DNA of 64,000 bases from Alphaproteobacteria bacterium. Its GTDB lineage: Bacteria > Pseudomonadota > Alphaproteobacteria > Micropepsales > Micropepsaceae. The DNA lies in NCBI GenBank assembly GCA_019245415.1, contig JAFARO010000014.1:124001-188000 (forward strand), read 5' to 3'. The position numbers were made by a program, and so were the translations under genes. This document shows positions 50,779 to 59,059 of this stretch, piece after piece. The notes beneath the pieces were generated by a model. That model was not told where the DNA came from, did no database searches, and saw only the letters and a list, made by a program, of their open reading frames with translations. Each line of letters opens with the position of its first letter. Position 1 is the stretch's first letter.

Positions 50779-51045
50779 TTGCCTGAGAAAATCTCGACCG
50801 CGAAGGCCCGTGACCAATTCGCGGAAGTGATCAATCAAGTCACATATCGAGGCGTTCGGATCGTGCTTACCAAGCACGATAAGGAAGTTGCCGCGGTCGT
50901 TCCTATTGCCGATCTGGAGAAATTGGCGCTTCTCGAACAATCAATGGACCTAGAAGAGGCAAAGGATTCGCTACAGGAAGCCGAGGCCAATGGCGGGATG
51001 ATCTCTCTCGCTCAGCTCAGGGCAAAATTGGCCGCAAAAAAATAA
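50779..51045 (+). CDS. Phd/YefM-type antitoxin of the RelE pair
   Basis: The 88-residue antitoxin starts at TTG 50779 (LPEKISTAKARDQFAEVINQV) after a GGGGGT site. The DNA-binding N-terminal domain continues RGVRIVLTKHDKEVAAVVPIADLEKL. The C-terminal acidic tail (MDLEEAKDSLQEAEANGG) would bind the toxin. An ATG at 50707 would add 24 residues without family likeness. The toxin gene begins 52 bases after the stop. Confidence 0.85.
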   Translation: MPEKISTAKARDQFAEVINQVTYRGVRIVLTKHDKEVAAVVPIADLEKLALLEQSMDLEEAKDSLQEAEANGGMISLAQLRAKLAAKK

Positions 51046-51097
51046 TGTTGGACCGGGGAAGCACGATCTAAAACCAATCTCCACATAGGGGGCAGAT

Positions 51098-51445
51098 TTG
51101 TCGAAACGGTATTTGGTGCAGATTACGCCGCGTGCCCAAAAGCAGATCAAGAAACTCGCCCCTTCCGTGCTTCCCCACGTCCTCGACTGTCTGGAGAGAC
51201 TGCAAACGGACGCGCATCCAACGGGCGTCGAAAAGCTAAATCAAGACCCGAATTTTTGGCGTATCAAAGCAGGCCAAGCGCATCGCGTGGTCTACACGAT
51301 ACTTGAAGAACGGTCGGCAATCGTGATCGCTCTTGTGAGCCCGCGCCGTGAGGTCTATCGCGAGGTTGCCAACTTGAACCATGCACAATTGATCCGACTC
51401 GCAATGAACGAGAATTACCTTCAGGCGAGCAGCGCCAGGCATTAG
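51098..51445 (+). CDS. RelE/ParE-family toxin
   Basis: The 115-residue protein begins at TTG 51098 after AGGGGG. It carries the RelE-type pattern YLVQITPRAQKQIKKLAPSV, then PNFWRIKAGQAHRVVYTILEERSAIVIALVSPRREVYR. The Arg-rich core and the terminal Arg/Tyr residues are those of mRNA-cleaving RelE toxins. Paired with the Phd-type antitoxin upstream, it forms a standard type II module. The C-terminal tail of about 25 residues is longer than usual. Confidence 0.86.
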   Translation: MSKRYLVQITPRAQKQIKKLAPSVLPHVLDCLERLQTDAHPTGVEKLNQDPNFWRIKAGQAHRVVYTILEERSAIVIALVSPRREVYREVANLNHAQLIRLAMNENYLQASSARH

Positions 51446-51584
51446 AAGCCGTGGTGCATCATTCCGCGACCAAAACGTAACCGCCTCCGAGGTCGTAAGC
51501 GCAAGTATCGGACCGTCCCGCTATTCGAATATGCCGGGATCGCTCTTGCACGCGAATACGCTGATTACCCACTCGCGGGGCCGC

Positions 51585-51815
51585 TCAGGTGGCCTTGAGC
51601 TTCGCGATGAGCCGCTTGAAGTGCTCCGCTCGTTCCTCGGCCAATTTCAGCACTGCCTTCTCCCAGCCCTTCGGCGGAGTTCGGTATGAGACCGTCCCCT
51701 CTGCCCGACGCGCCTGCCGGATCGTCGCCACAGAGCATCCCAGGGCATCCGCCAGCTCTTCGTGGGTTACGACCTCAAACAGCTTGTCTGTGGCATCCCG
51801 AAAATTAATCGACAT
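51585..51815 (-). CDS. Small helix-turn-helix protein, probable repressor
   Basis: The 76-residue protein has a clear HTH: VTHEELADALGCSVATIRQARR. A basic, helical C-terminus follows (WEKAVLKLAEERAEHFKRLIAKL). ATG 51815 follows GAGGTGG at a good distance; the frame upstream has other ATGs (51839, 52013) with no ribosome site. It diverges from a strong promoter flanked by an inverted repeat. It probably represses that promoter and its own, in the manner of phage or restriction-control regulators. Confidence 0.75.
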   Translation of the reverse strand: MSINFRDATDKLFEVVTHEELADALGCSVATIRQARRAEGTVSYRTPPKGWEKAVLKLAEERAEHFKRLIAKLKAT

Positions 51816-51818
51816 TTT

Positions 51819-51868
51819 TGTATCCACCTCGCTTGACATGCGAAGAAGTGTCCCATATACTGGATACA
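51819..51868 (+). promoter_or_regulatory. Strong sigma-70-type promoter bracketed by an inverted repeat
   Basis: TTGACA (51833-51838) and TATACT (51856-51861) are separated by exactly 17 bases, a near-consensus promoter reading rightward. It is bracketed by the perfect 8-base inverted repeat TGTATCCA (51819-51826) and TGGATACA (51861-51868). This is a likely operator pair for the adjacent HTH protein. GAGGGAGG and an ATG follow at 51889. Confidence 0.72.
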
Positions 51869-51888
51869 CGATCAAGAGGGAGGTAGCC

Positions 51889-52116
51889 ATGAAGCTTAGG
51901 AGAAGAAAGGAAGCCCAAGCCGAGCTAGCCGGTCGGTTTGGGCAGGATGAACCCGGCCAGAGACTAACCGGGAAGCTCCGGGACGTAGGAAAACCCGGGG
52001 CTTCCATTCTCAAGATCGAGCCGTGCCGTGAACGTACTCCCGATGGAAAAGAAGGCCGCTGTCATCGCAGCAATATGCGAGGGCGTATCGATCCGAGCGA
52101 CCTCCCGCCTCCATGA
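51889..52116 (+). CDS. Short basic open frame downstream of the strong promoter
   Basis: A 75-residue frame begins at ATG 51889 with a strong ribosome site (GAGGGAGG, 5 bases before). It starts MKLRRRKEAQAELAGRFGQDE and is basic and hydrophilic, with no recognised domain. Its 3' part overlaps the transposase gene in another frame by 89 bases. It may be a real small protein, or a leader translated on the way to the transposase. The signals at its start are good, but the sequence gives no other support. Confidence 0.45.
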   Translation: MKLRRRKEAQAELAGRFGQDEPGQRLTGKLRDVGKPGASILKIEPCRERTPDGKEGRCHRSNMRGRIDPSDLPPP

Positions 52117-52915
52117 TGTACACAAGAACACCATCCTGAGCCTCGGGCTCAAAGTGGGCCAGGGCTGTACTGCGGTGCATGGCAAGCTGATGAAAAATCT
52201 TCAAATTGGCCGCATCGAATTGGACGAAGTATGGTCCTTCGTGGCGAAGAAAAAAAAGAACGTCACCGAAAACGATCCCGACACAGTAGGGGATCAATTC
52301 ATCTACCTTGCGATAGACTCGACGGGCAAAGCAATTATTTCGTGGCTGGTCGGCAAGCGGAATGCTCGCAACACACTCCGGTTTGTGGAGGATGTCCGTT
52401 ATCGCGTCCTTGGAGAGCCCGAGTTTAGCACCGATGGCTATCAGCCGTACCCCAAGGCTCTTGAACTCGTATTTGACAATGCGCCCCACGGAATTGTGGA
52501 CAAGCAAATGGTCGTAGTCGCTGGTGGCCCTGACAGCGAGCACTACTACGCAAAGGAGACGCTGGTGAAAGTTGAGCGCACCGCCGTTCGAGGGGCGCCG
52601 GCGCATATCTCGACAAGCTTCATCGAGCGCCAGAACCTCACACTACGGCAATCATCGCGGCGTCTAACTCGATTAAGCAGCGGCTTTTCAAAGAAGTACG
52701 AAAACCATTGCGCTGCAATCGCGCTTTACGCGACGCACTACAACTTTTGCCGAGTTCACGAAACGCTTCGCATTACACCCGCGATGCACTTGGGTGTAAC
52801 GGACCATGTCTGGAGCATTTCCGAATTGATTGGCGCGGCTCTGGACGGGGAGATTCAAACCCGAGTGGAACGTGAAAAATCGCGCTTCCGCGTCATACAA
52901 GGGGGGCGCATCTAG
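52028..52915 (+). CDS. IS1-like DDE transposase
   Basis: The 295-residue protein has an N-terminal HTH (MEKKAAVIAAICEGVSIRATSRLHDVHKNTI). A DDE-type catalytic core follows: first Asp in IELDEVWSFVAKKKKN, second Asp in STDGYQPYPKAL, and Glu in AHISTSFIERQNLTLRQ. NFCRVHETLRITPAM comes after, as in IS1/IS-like transposases of proteobacteria. The start is GTG 52028. All three acidic residues are present, so it could be active. I could not find clear terminal inverted repeats, so it may be a solitary transposase gene. It ends 4 bases into the convergent restriction-modification gene. Confidence 0.8.
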   Translation: MNVLPMEKKAAVIAAICEGVSIRATSRLHDVHKNTILSLGLKVGQGCTAVHGKLMKNLQIGRIELDEVWSFVAKKKKNVTENDPDTVGDQFIYLAIDSTGKAIISWLVGKRNARNTLRFVEDVRYRVLGEPEFSTDGYQPYPKALELVFDNAPHGIVDKQMVVVAGGPDSEHYYAKETLVKVERTAVRGAPAHISTSFIERQNLTLRQSSRRLTRLSSGFSKKYENHCAAIALYATHYNFCRVHETLRITPAMHLGVTDHVWSISELIGAALDGEIQTRVEREKSRFRVIQGGRI

Positions 52916-55900
52916 GCGCTCGCCTTATCGTATATGGCACCGATCTTTGACACCCGGTCGATTGTGAATGCTAAGATATTAACAGTGTTTTCGACGTTGT
53001 TGATTTCGGACAGGGTAAGCGTATGACCCTTTCTGTTCTTGAGGTATTTTCGGATCACCTGATATCCGCCGATTTCGAATTCCCACACCGACGCGGATAC
53101 GTTTCCAAAGAGCTGCGTCTCATTGATGTAAACTCGCTGCTCTAACTCGGAGTATCTATACTTCTCGACGTTGTTATTTCCATTGCCAGTGTATGCACCC
53201 AACCCAAGCGACGGTACACTCTTTAACACGTGTGCGTCGAGAAGTTCTTGACCGAGGGCGGCGAGTTGATCGAAACCATTTTTTGATTTTACGAACGGTA
53301 TTCGGGGAAAATGCATTCGAAGAAAATCCCTATATTCGCGGCGATAAGCAGGCGCATGCAGAACCGCATATATATAGCCTAGGATTTGCTCTGGACTGTG
53401 AGAGTGAGCGTAGCGCTTGTTGAGCCACTTCCTGAATTTTGGATCGAGATTTTCCTTGCGCTCCGAAGCTTGGAGGAGGTCGCTTTCCTCATACAGATAG
53501 AGCGGGAACAGATAGTTCACTTCCTTCATCGAGACGACATGGTGCGTGATAGGGCGGTCTACCGCCAAGACATGGCGCCAATCTCCCTGAACATCGGCCT
53601 TGCGAATTACAGATATGCCGATGTTCTCCCGGAGCATGTGCCGCATCACACGCTCACGGCGGTGAACTGCGACATTGCTGTCCCATATGGTCCATCGTTC
53701 GTCGAACGGCTGATATAGAACCGATGCCAGTGCGGACTTAAGGTCTACCTTTCGCAGCGCCTTCTTGGCTGCCGAGTAGTTCCACTGACTTTGGCCACAA
53801 AGCCTAAATAGTTTGCGGGCATCCTCCTCATTGTCCGTAGCTAGCAACTGTTTCACTTTGCCAATTGCTTCTTCCTCTGTGAAGGAAATCGCAAATTCGT
53901 CGTGCGTTGTTACGATACCAGGCGCTGGATCCCCGGAGCGGGAGAATATTTCCGGCAAAGACCAGAATGACTGGTACGCCTCCGCCTCCGGAGTCATCGA
54001 ATCGACAGGGGCGTAGAGATAAGCTGGCGATGAAGGGTTGACCTTGGCCCAACTCAGATTTTCCATGTTGACTTCAGCGAGCATCTTGTATTTTTCAATG
54101 CGCTCGCCCCACACGTCCGTCCGCCAAACGCCTCTCGCAAGTCCAGGTCGTTTGACAAAAAGCGCAATAGCAACACCTTGTTTGATGTCAAAGACATTCT
54201 CATCACTCGCGCCGTCGGGCGTTTTCTCCCGTTTGTTGGAATTGCCATGTAGGTCAATGATGAATATTTGTTCGAATGAATCCATCAAGGACTTTCGCAT
54301 TCCACAAAACGTGGGATTGTCGAGGTATGAGTTGTCGGTGATGACTGCAACAAGGCCTTCTGGTTTCTGATCCATCTCATATTGAGCGAACCGTATGAAT
54401 TTCACGTAGTCATTTTGCAGCCACTTGCCCTGGCCCGGTTTGTTGAGCTCAGGGAACCCCTCCCGGTACTTCCGCACCTGAGCACCTATCCACGCATTCT
54501 TGTTTTGCGAGTGACCGGCGTATGGTGGGTTTCCAGTGATTACGAGAACGCCGCTCTTCTTGACCTCAAGGGCTCTTTCAGTTTCTTCGCTAAGAGCCGG
54601 TAGAAGATAATTGTGCTGGGGTTCAAGCGGCTCCAACGTGTTTGTTAGAAGAATGTTGAATCGACTTTCGACGCCTAGTTTGATCTGCCGGTCTTCTAGG
54701 TATTGAGACAGCTTCAAGTGTGCGATGGTGTATGGTGCAATCAGAAATTCGAATGCAAAGACGTTTTTCAGTACATGCTCCCGGAGCAGAAGAGCGGTTT
54801 TTGTGGACGAAGTGGATTTCTCAATTATTTTCTCGATAATCTCGACAATGAACGTTCCTGTGCCACATGCAAAATCCAGAACAGTTACGCGCTTGTGGTC
54901 GGCGAGACCGGCTTTAAGCCCAAAGCGCGATTTGAGGAGATCATCGGTGGCGCGCACGATGAAATTCACGATAGGCGGTGGCGTATAGTAGACGCCTCGG
55001 CGCTTGCGAAGGGCCGTATCATATTGTGCTAGATAGTCTTCATAGAAGTAGATGAAGGGGTCCCGCGAGAAGAGACGCCACTCGTCTTCGTTTGATGCTT
55101 TGAGATTGCGATAGGCGCGTTGGCGATTTTTGAAGGAGAGATTTTCTCTTACGGAGGCAACATCGAGGCCATTTATGATTGACAATATCTCATCGACCAC
55201 CCAACGAACTTCTTTGTAGAAGTCGATCTCAAGTACGTCCAGAAAGCTGACTAGCTCTTGTATAAGCTTGAAGGACGTTGGGATATACTTCTTCGCCGTC
55301 GACAACGTGAGTGAAGTGCCGTTTGCATTGAGCTTGGAGAGAAAAAGCCCGTAGGCAAGGGTCTGCGCAAAGGCGTCGGCAAATTCAGAGACGGTGATGG
55401 CTTCAGATACTTGATTTTTGAAAGCGGCGTACAAACCATATAACCTCTCACCTTGACCATATTTCTTTTGCCGGGCGAGTTCATCTCCCAAGAAGTCCCT
55501 TAGCAACCTGCTCCGGGTGGCTAGAGCATCGGCAAGTTCGTTCGCGGTGGAAATGCGCTGTGGTGCGACAGAAGCGAACCGATGAAGTAGCGATGAAAGC
55601 TCTGTCGTTCGCGAGGTTTCGAGTTTGAACTTTGAGGCAAAAGCCTGCTCTTTGTCCAAGAGCATGATAATCCGCGCATCTGCATCTTTGACCAAAACCC
55701 ATTCGAGATAGTTGGTGAGCAAAATGTTTTTCGATAATGTCAGGTAGCGGGCGATCTGGGCGGACTTGAGGACCTCATTTAGATTCGTGCCTAGCGGCTT
55801 GGTTTCGACGTAGCCGACTATTTGTCCATTGATGTGCAACTTGAAGTCAGGCGCACCCTTTCCTTGGACTCGTTTGGGCTCATGGATAACCGTGACGCCC

Positions 55901-56064
55901 GGAGGTGAAAACTGTTCGAGCAAAGCCTTTACCGCATGCCGGTCAGTATGCTCGGTCTTGTCCTTAGCGGGGGTTTCTCGAAGAGAAGTGACATAAGCCG
56001 CGAATGCATCGGGCCTTTTGTGGCGCGCACCCACGCCGCTAGCGCCAGTATGAATGTTGTTCAT
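52912..56064 (-). CDS. Single-chain restriction-modification enzyme (type IIG/ISP-like)
   Basis: The 1050-residue protein combines functions. An N-terminal nuclease-like region has the PD-(D/E)xK pattern (Asp73 in GAPDFKLHING, Glu87-x-Lys89 in GYVETK). A helical connector follows. The N6-adenine methyltransferase has motif I VLDFACGTGTF (395-405) and motif IV NPPY (512-515). A C-terminal part of about 400 residues is probably for target recognition. The order nuclease-methylase-specificity is that of type IIG and type I SP enzymes that cut and protect in one chain. No helicase motifs were recognised, which favours type IIG. ATG 56064 is the first methionine after a GGGGGCGAG site. The lower GC than its flanks marks acquired DNA. 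Confidence 0.87.
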   Translation of the reverse strand: MNNIHTGASGVGARHKRPDAFAAYVTSLRETPAKDKTEHTDRHAVKALLEQFSPPGVTVIHEPKRVQGKGAPDFKLHINGQIVGYVETKPLGTNLNEVLKSAQIARYLTLSKNILLTNYLEWVLVKDADARIIMLLDKEQAFASKFKLETSRTTELSSLLHRFASVAPQRISTANELADALATRSRLLRDFLGDELARQKKYGQGERLYGLYAAFKNQVSEAITVSEFADAFAQTLAYGLFLSKLNANGTSLTLSTAKKYIPTSFKLIQELVSFLDVLEIDFYKEVRWVVDEILSIINGLDVASVRENLSFKNRQRAYRNLKASNEDEWRLFSRDPFIYFYEDYLAQYDTALRKRRGVYYTPPPIVNFIVRATDDLLKSRFGLKAGLADHKRVTVLDFACGTGTFIVEIIEKIIEKSTSSTKTALLLREHVLKNVFAFEFLIAPYTIAHLKLSQYLEDRQIKLGVESRFNILLTNTLEPLEPQHNYLLPALSEETERALEVKKSGVLVITGNPPYAGHSQNKNAWIGAQVRKYREGFPELNKPGQGKWLQNDYVKFIRFAQYEMDQKPEGLVAVITDNSYLDNPTFCGMRKSLMDSFEQIFIIDLHGNSNKREKTPDGASDENVFDIKQGVAIALFVKRPGLARGVWRTDVWGERIEKYKMLAEVNMENLSWAKVNPSSPAYLYAPVDSMTPEAEAYQSFWSLPEIFSRSGDPAPGIVTTHDEFAISFTEEEAIGKVKQLLATDNEEDARKLFRLCGQSQWNYSAAKKALRKVDLKSALASVLYQPFDERWTIWDSNVAVHRRERVMRHMLRENIGISVIRKADVQGDWRHVLAVDRPITHHVVSMKEVNYLFPLYLYEESDLLQASERKENLDPKFRKWLNKRYAHSHSPEQILGYIYAVLHAPAYRREYRDFLRMHFPRIPFVKSKNGFDQLAALGQELLDAHVLKSVPSLGLGAYTGNGNNNVEKYRYSELEQRVYINETQLFGNVSASVWEFEIGGYQVIRKYLKNRKGHTLTLSEINNVENTVNILAFTIDRVSKIGAIYDKASA

Positions 56065-56222
56065 AACTCGCCCCCGGAGACTTTTTAGCTTGACATGGGC
56101 GAATCGGATTAGGGTAAACGCGCGTGCCGCTGAGCGTCTTCCAACCACATGATCTTGTGGTGTCGGGATTCGAGGACTCTACGAACTCAAAATTTTTCTC
56201 GCGGCCGTGGAATTCCCCCACG

Positions 56223-56254
56223 AGTGGTCCATTTTGCCCGAGTGGGTCAATTTG
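56223..56254 (+). repeat. Right copy of the 32-bp direct repeat flanking the island
   Basis: This is an exact second copy of the 32 bases at 49710-49741, same orientation. A third related unit (AGTGGGTCAAATCG) follows at about 56272-56285 after GCCCACTTTGG. The right side thus has three iterations against two on the left. The gap 56255-56444 shows no gene and returns to the higher-GC background. Confidence 0.8.
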
Positions 56255-56444
56255 GATTATGCCCACTTTGGAGTGGGTCAAATCGTGGCTAAACAGCCCA
56301 GCACCCAAGGGGCTGCGCAAAAAATATTTTCGCCCCGGATTCTGCGCCTAAGCCCTTGACGGATATAGCCGAACAAAAATGACGCCCAAAAATTGGTGCA
56401 TCGCAACAAGCGGCGGAAATTATTTTTCCGGACGAAATTCCCCC

Positions 56445-57311
56445 TCAATGCATCAGCAGAAGCGGCACCTCGGGATGGCGCATGGCCTGGCGGGTGGTGC
56501 TGGTGGCGAAGAGGTCGCGCCAGCGGCTGTGGCCATGGCTGCCGAGCACCATGAGACCGGCTCGCGCTTCCTGGGCGGCGTCGAACAGCGCATCCGCCAC
56601 GGCGCGCGTTCCCGCCTGGATGTCGCGCTTGCGCGCCTGCACGCCGCGCAGGGCGAGATAGTCCACCAGATCGGACGCGTCGGGCGCCGGCGCCTCTGCC
56701 GCCGCCACGCACAAGACCTCGACGAAGTCCGCGCGCTTGAGCAGCGGCAGCGCGGCGCTGACCGCCTGGGCACAGGCGGCGCTCGCGTTCCAGGCGACGA
56801 CGATGCGATGCCAGAAATCGGGCGGCACCGGCTTCGCCGACAGCAGCACCGGCCGCCGCGCTTCGAGGAGGACGGCATCGATCGCCTCCCAGACGCCGAT
56901 GCGCTCTTCGGGGTGCTGCGCGACGAAGACGACGAGATCCCCCAGCAGCGCCGCGCGCGCGACGCCGCCGGCGAAATGGCCCGCGACCTCGGCGAAGGCG
57001 AGCGTCGGCGCCTCGTGCTTTTCCGCGCCCGCGACCAGCGCCACTCCGGCCTCGCGCGCCAGTGTCTCGACAGCCTGGCGCGCCGCGGCGGCCGCTCCGT
57101 CGCCGGCGCCGCGCGCGCTGTCGACGATTTCCTGCATGACCGCGCTGGAGACGCCGTCGGCATGGAACGGCATCGCCAAAGCTGGATCGGAGCGCACGAA
57201 AATGCCGGTGACATGCGCGCCGAAGGGCAGCGCCGCCGAAAGCGCGCTCGCGAGCGTGGCTCTGTCGTCTGGGCCGCCCGTCAGCGGCGCCAGAATCTTG
57301 ACGAACGACAA
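56445..57311 (-). CDS. Tandem universal stress protein (UspA family)
   Basis: The protein of about 288 residues has two Usp-like halves. The first begins LSFVKILAPLTGGPDDRATLASALSAALP. The second has RIVVAWNASAACAQAVSAALPLL and ends with the ATP-binding-type loop LMVLGSHGHSRWRDLFATSTTRQAMRHPEVPLLLMH. The start is uncertain. TTG 57311 has GGAGG 5 bases upstream and gives the family N-terminus; GTG 57332 and ATG 57359 are longer alternatives, the last overlapping the start of the divergent HD gene. Confidence 0.8.
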   Translation of the reverse strand: MSFVKILAPLTGGPDDRATLASALSAALPFGAHVTGIFVRSDPALAMPFHADGVSSAVMQEIVDSARGAGDGAAAAARQAVETLAREAGVALVAGAEKHEAPTLAFAEVAGHFAGGVARAALLGDLVVFVAQHPEERIGVWEAIDAVLLEARRPVLLSAKPVPPDFWHRIVVAWNASAACAQAVSAALPLLKRADFVEVLCVAAAEAPAPDASDLVDYLALRGVQARKRDIQAGTRAVADALFDAAQEARAGLMVLGSHGHSRWRDLFATSTTRQAMRHPEVPLLLMH

Positions 57312-57357
57312 CGGCTCCTCCAATCCATGCACGACCAATCGGCAAGGTAACGCCCTC

Positions 57358-57948
57358 ATGGCCAAACCGGCACCGTCCCGCGCCTGGCAGCGCATGTTGA
57401 GCGGGCGCAGGCTCGATCTGCTCGACCCTTCGCCGCTCGACGTGGAGATAGAGGACATCGCGCACGGCCTTGCCCGCGTCGCGCGCTGGAACGGCCAGAC
57501 CAAGGGCGCGCACGCCTTCTCGGTGGCGCAGCACTGCGTGCTGGTGGAACGGCTCACCGCCGAGCTGAAGCCCGGCCTGACCCGCCAGGCGCGGCTCGCG
57601 GCGCTGCTGCACGATGCGCCGGAATACGTCATCGGCGACCTGATCTCTCCGTTCAAGGCGGCGGTGGGCATCGACTACAAGGATTTCGAGCTCAGATTGC
57701 TGGCGGCCATCCATCTGCGCTTCGGGCTGCCCGCGCGCACGCCGGAGCCGCTCATCAAGCTGTTCAAGCAGGCCGACATCGCGTCCGCCTATTTCGAAGC
57801 GACGCAGCTCGCCGGCTTCACGTCCCAAGAGGCCAAGCGCTATTTCGGAACGCCGCCCAAGGATCTGCGCGTCCCGCGGCTGGTGCCGCTTGCCGTGGCC
57901 GAAGCCCAGGCGCTGTTCCTGGAACGATTCCATAAGCTTGGCGGTTGA
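57358..57948 (+). CDS. HD-domain phosphohydrolase (YfbR-like)
   Basis: The 196-residue protein has the HD metal site: His59 (AHAFSVAQHCVLVE) and His85-Asp86 (LAALLHDAPEYVIGD). A further helix with FKQADIASAYFE supplies the last aspartate. This matches the 5'-nucleotidase/HD family of YfbR type, which acts on deoxynucleoside monophosphates. It begins MAKPAPSRAWQRMLSGRRLDLLDP, a pattern common in alphaproteobacteria. It diverges closely from the universal stress protein gene. Confidence 0.82.
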   Translation: MAKPAPSRAWQRMLSGRRLDLLDPSPLDVEIEDIAHGLARVARWNGQTKGAHAFSVAQHCVLVERLTAELKPGLTRQARLAALLHDAPEYVIGDLISPFKAAVGIDYKDFELRLLAAIHLRFGLPARTPEPLIKLFKQADIASAYFEATQLAGFTSQEAKRYFGTPPKDLRVPRLVPLAVAEAQALFLERFHKLGG

Positions 57949-58006
57949 ATATCTAAAGTAGATTTTTGAAAATATATCGCTATGATCGTCCGGCATATTT
58001 GGGGAT

Positions 58007-58471
58007 ATGCCAATGGAAAATTCGACTCGCCGTCGCCTTCTTGCTGGAGCCCTTCTTGGCGCGCCAGCTCTTGTGGCTTGTGCATCGCGCCCGGATCAAG
58101 GACCGCTTCCCGAGCCTTGGCTGCACATCAACGGAGAAAAATTGTCGGCGATCGACAAATTCGCATCAAAATACCGCGCTGAAGCTGCCGTCCGCACGCG
58201 TTTTCAGGCCCTCGTCGGAAGACTTCTCAACGACGCGCATGAAGGACGCGACATCGCCGAGGCGATCGGAAAATTGACCGCCTCGGTCTGGGCTGGCGCA
58301 AATGGAATGGATATCGACCTCGACGTTCCCTATTGCGGAAACGTTCCGCACTGGCCCTGGCCTGGTCCCCCGCCGCCGTGGAGCTGTTCGCCCGTCGAGC
58401 AGTATCAAGTCGCGGTCGTTGCGTTAGCCAAAATCCAGACCCTTGGATTGGCGCAGGAAAAACCGGCTTAG
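58007..58471 (+). CDS. Putative Tat-type lipoprotein, paralogue A
   Basis: The 154-residue protein begins STRRRLLAGALLGAPALVACAS, a twin-arginine signal joined to a lipobox-like LVAC. The mature part (DKFASKYRAEAAVRTRFQALVGRLLND...AIGKLTASVWAGANGMD) is helical. It ends in a Pro/Trp-rich stretch and a VEQYQVAVVALAKIQTLGLAQ helix. No family is known to me. It is a tandem paralogue of the next gene, 63 bases away. Confidence 0.62.
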   Translation: MPMENSTRRRLLAGALLGAPALVACASRPDQGPLPEPWLHINGEKLSAIDKFASKYRAEAAVRTRFQALVGRLLNDAHEGRDIAEAIGKLTASVWAGANGMDIDLDVPYCGNVPHWPWPGPPPPWSCSPVEQYQVAVVALAKIQTLGLAQEKPA

Positions 58472-58534
58472 GGCGGCACGGGCGATCCGGACTTTCACAA
58501 GTCCGGCGCCCCAGTCTTCGGAAGGAACACTTCT

Positions 58535-58999
58535 TTGCAACACTCCACACGTCGTGGGCTGCTTGCCGGAGCCGTTCTTGGCGCCCCCGCACTTGCAGCA
58601 TGCGCAACGCGTCCCGTTCAGGGACCATTGCCGGATCCCTGGCAGCCCATCGACAGGCGGGAATTGTCGGCGATCGACAAATTCACCACTCGATATAAGA
58701 CCGATGCCGCGATCCGCGCGCGTTTCAAGGGCGTCGTCGAAGGCATTCTTCAGAGCGCCCAAGAGCGAGGAAACATCATTGAGGCCGTGCGGCAATTGTC
58801 GTCGGTGGTTTGGATCGGCGCCAATGGCTCGGATGTGGTGTCGGACAACGACGAAAACGCGATCACCCCGCATCATCCTAACCCACCCAGGCCGGATCCA
58901 CCGGCGTGGAGCGGCTCAATCGTCCAGCAATATCAGATCGCGTTCCTGGCGCTGGCAAACATCCAGATGCTTGCGGCAACCCAGGCCGGTCCCGATTAA
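58535..58999 (+). CDS. Putative Tat-type lipoprotein, paralogue B
   Basis: The 154-residue protein shares with its upstream neighbour the signal (STRRGLLAGAVLGAPALAACAT), the GPLPDPW-ELSAIDKF stretch, the helical middle and the C-terminal QQYQIAFLALANIQ. It has the same length. The start is TTG 58535 after AAGGA. The proline-rich loop differs (NAITPHHPNPPRPDPP). Tandem duplication followed by divergence is clear; the function is unknown. Confidence 0.62.
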   Translation: MQHSTRRGLLAGAVLGAPALAACATRPVQGPLPDPWQPIDRRELSAIDKFTTRYKTDAAIRARFKGVVEGILQSAQERGNIIEAVRQLSSVVWIGANGSDVVSDNDENAITPHHPNPPRPDPPAWSGSIVQQYQIAFLALANIQMLAATQAGPD

Positions 59000-59059
59000 T
59001 GAGCACTAGGGCTTTCCTAACGCTCCATGGTCCGCTAGCAAGGTATCGGAAAACCTCCG

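Noticed and set aside
52028-52915. Treating the transposase as a complete insertion sequence with defined ends.
   Set aside because: I could not find convincing terminal inverted repeats or target duplications around it by eye.
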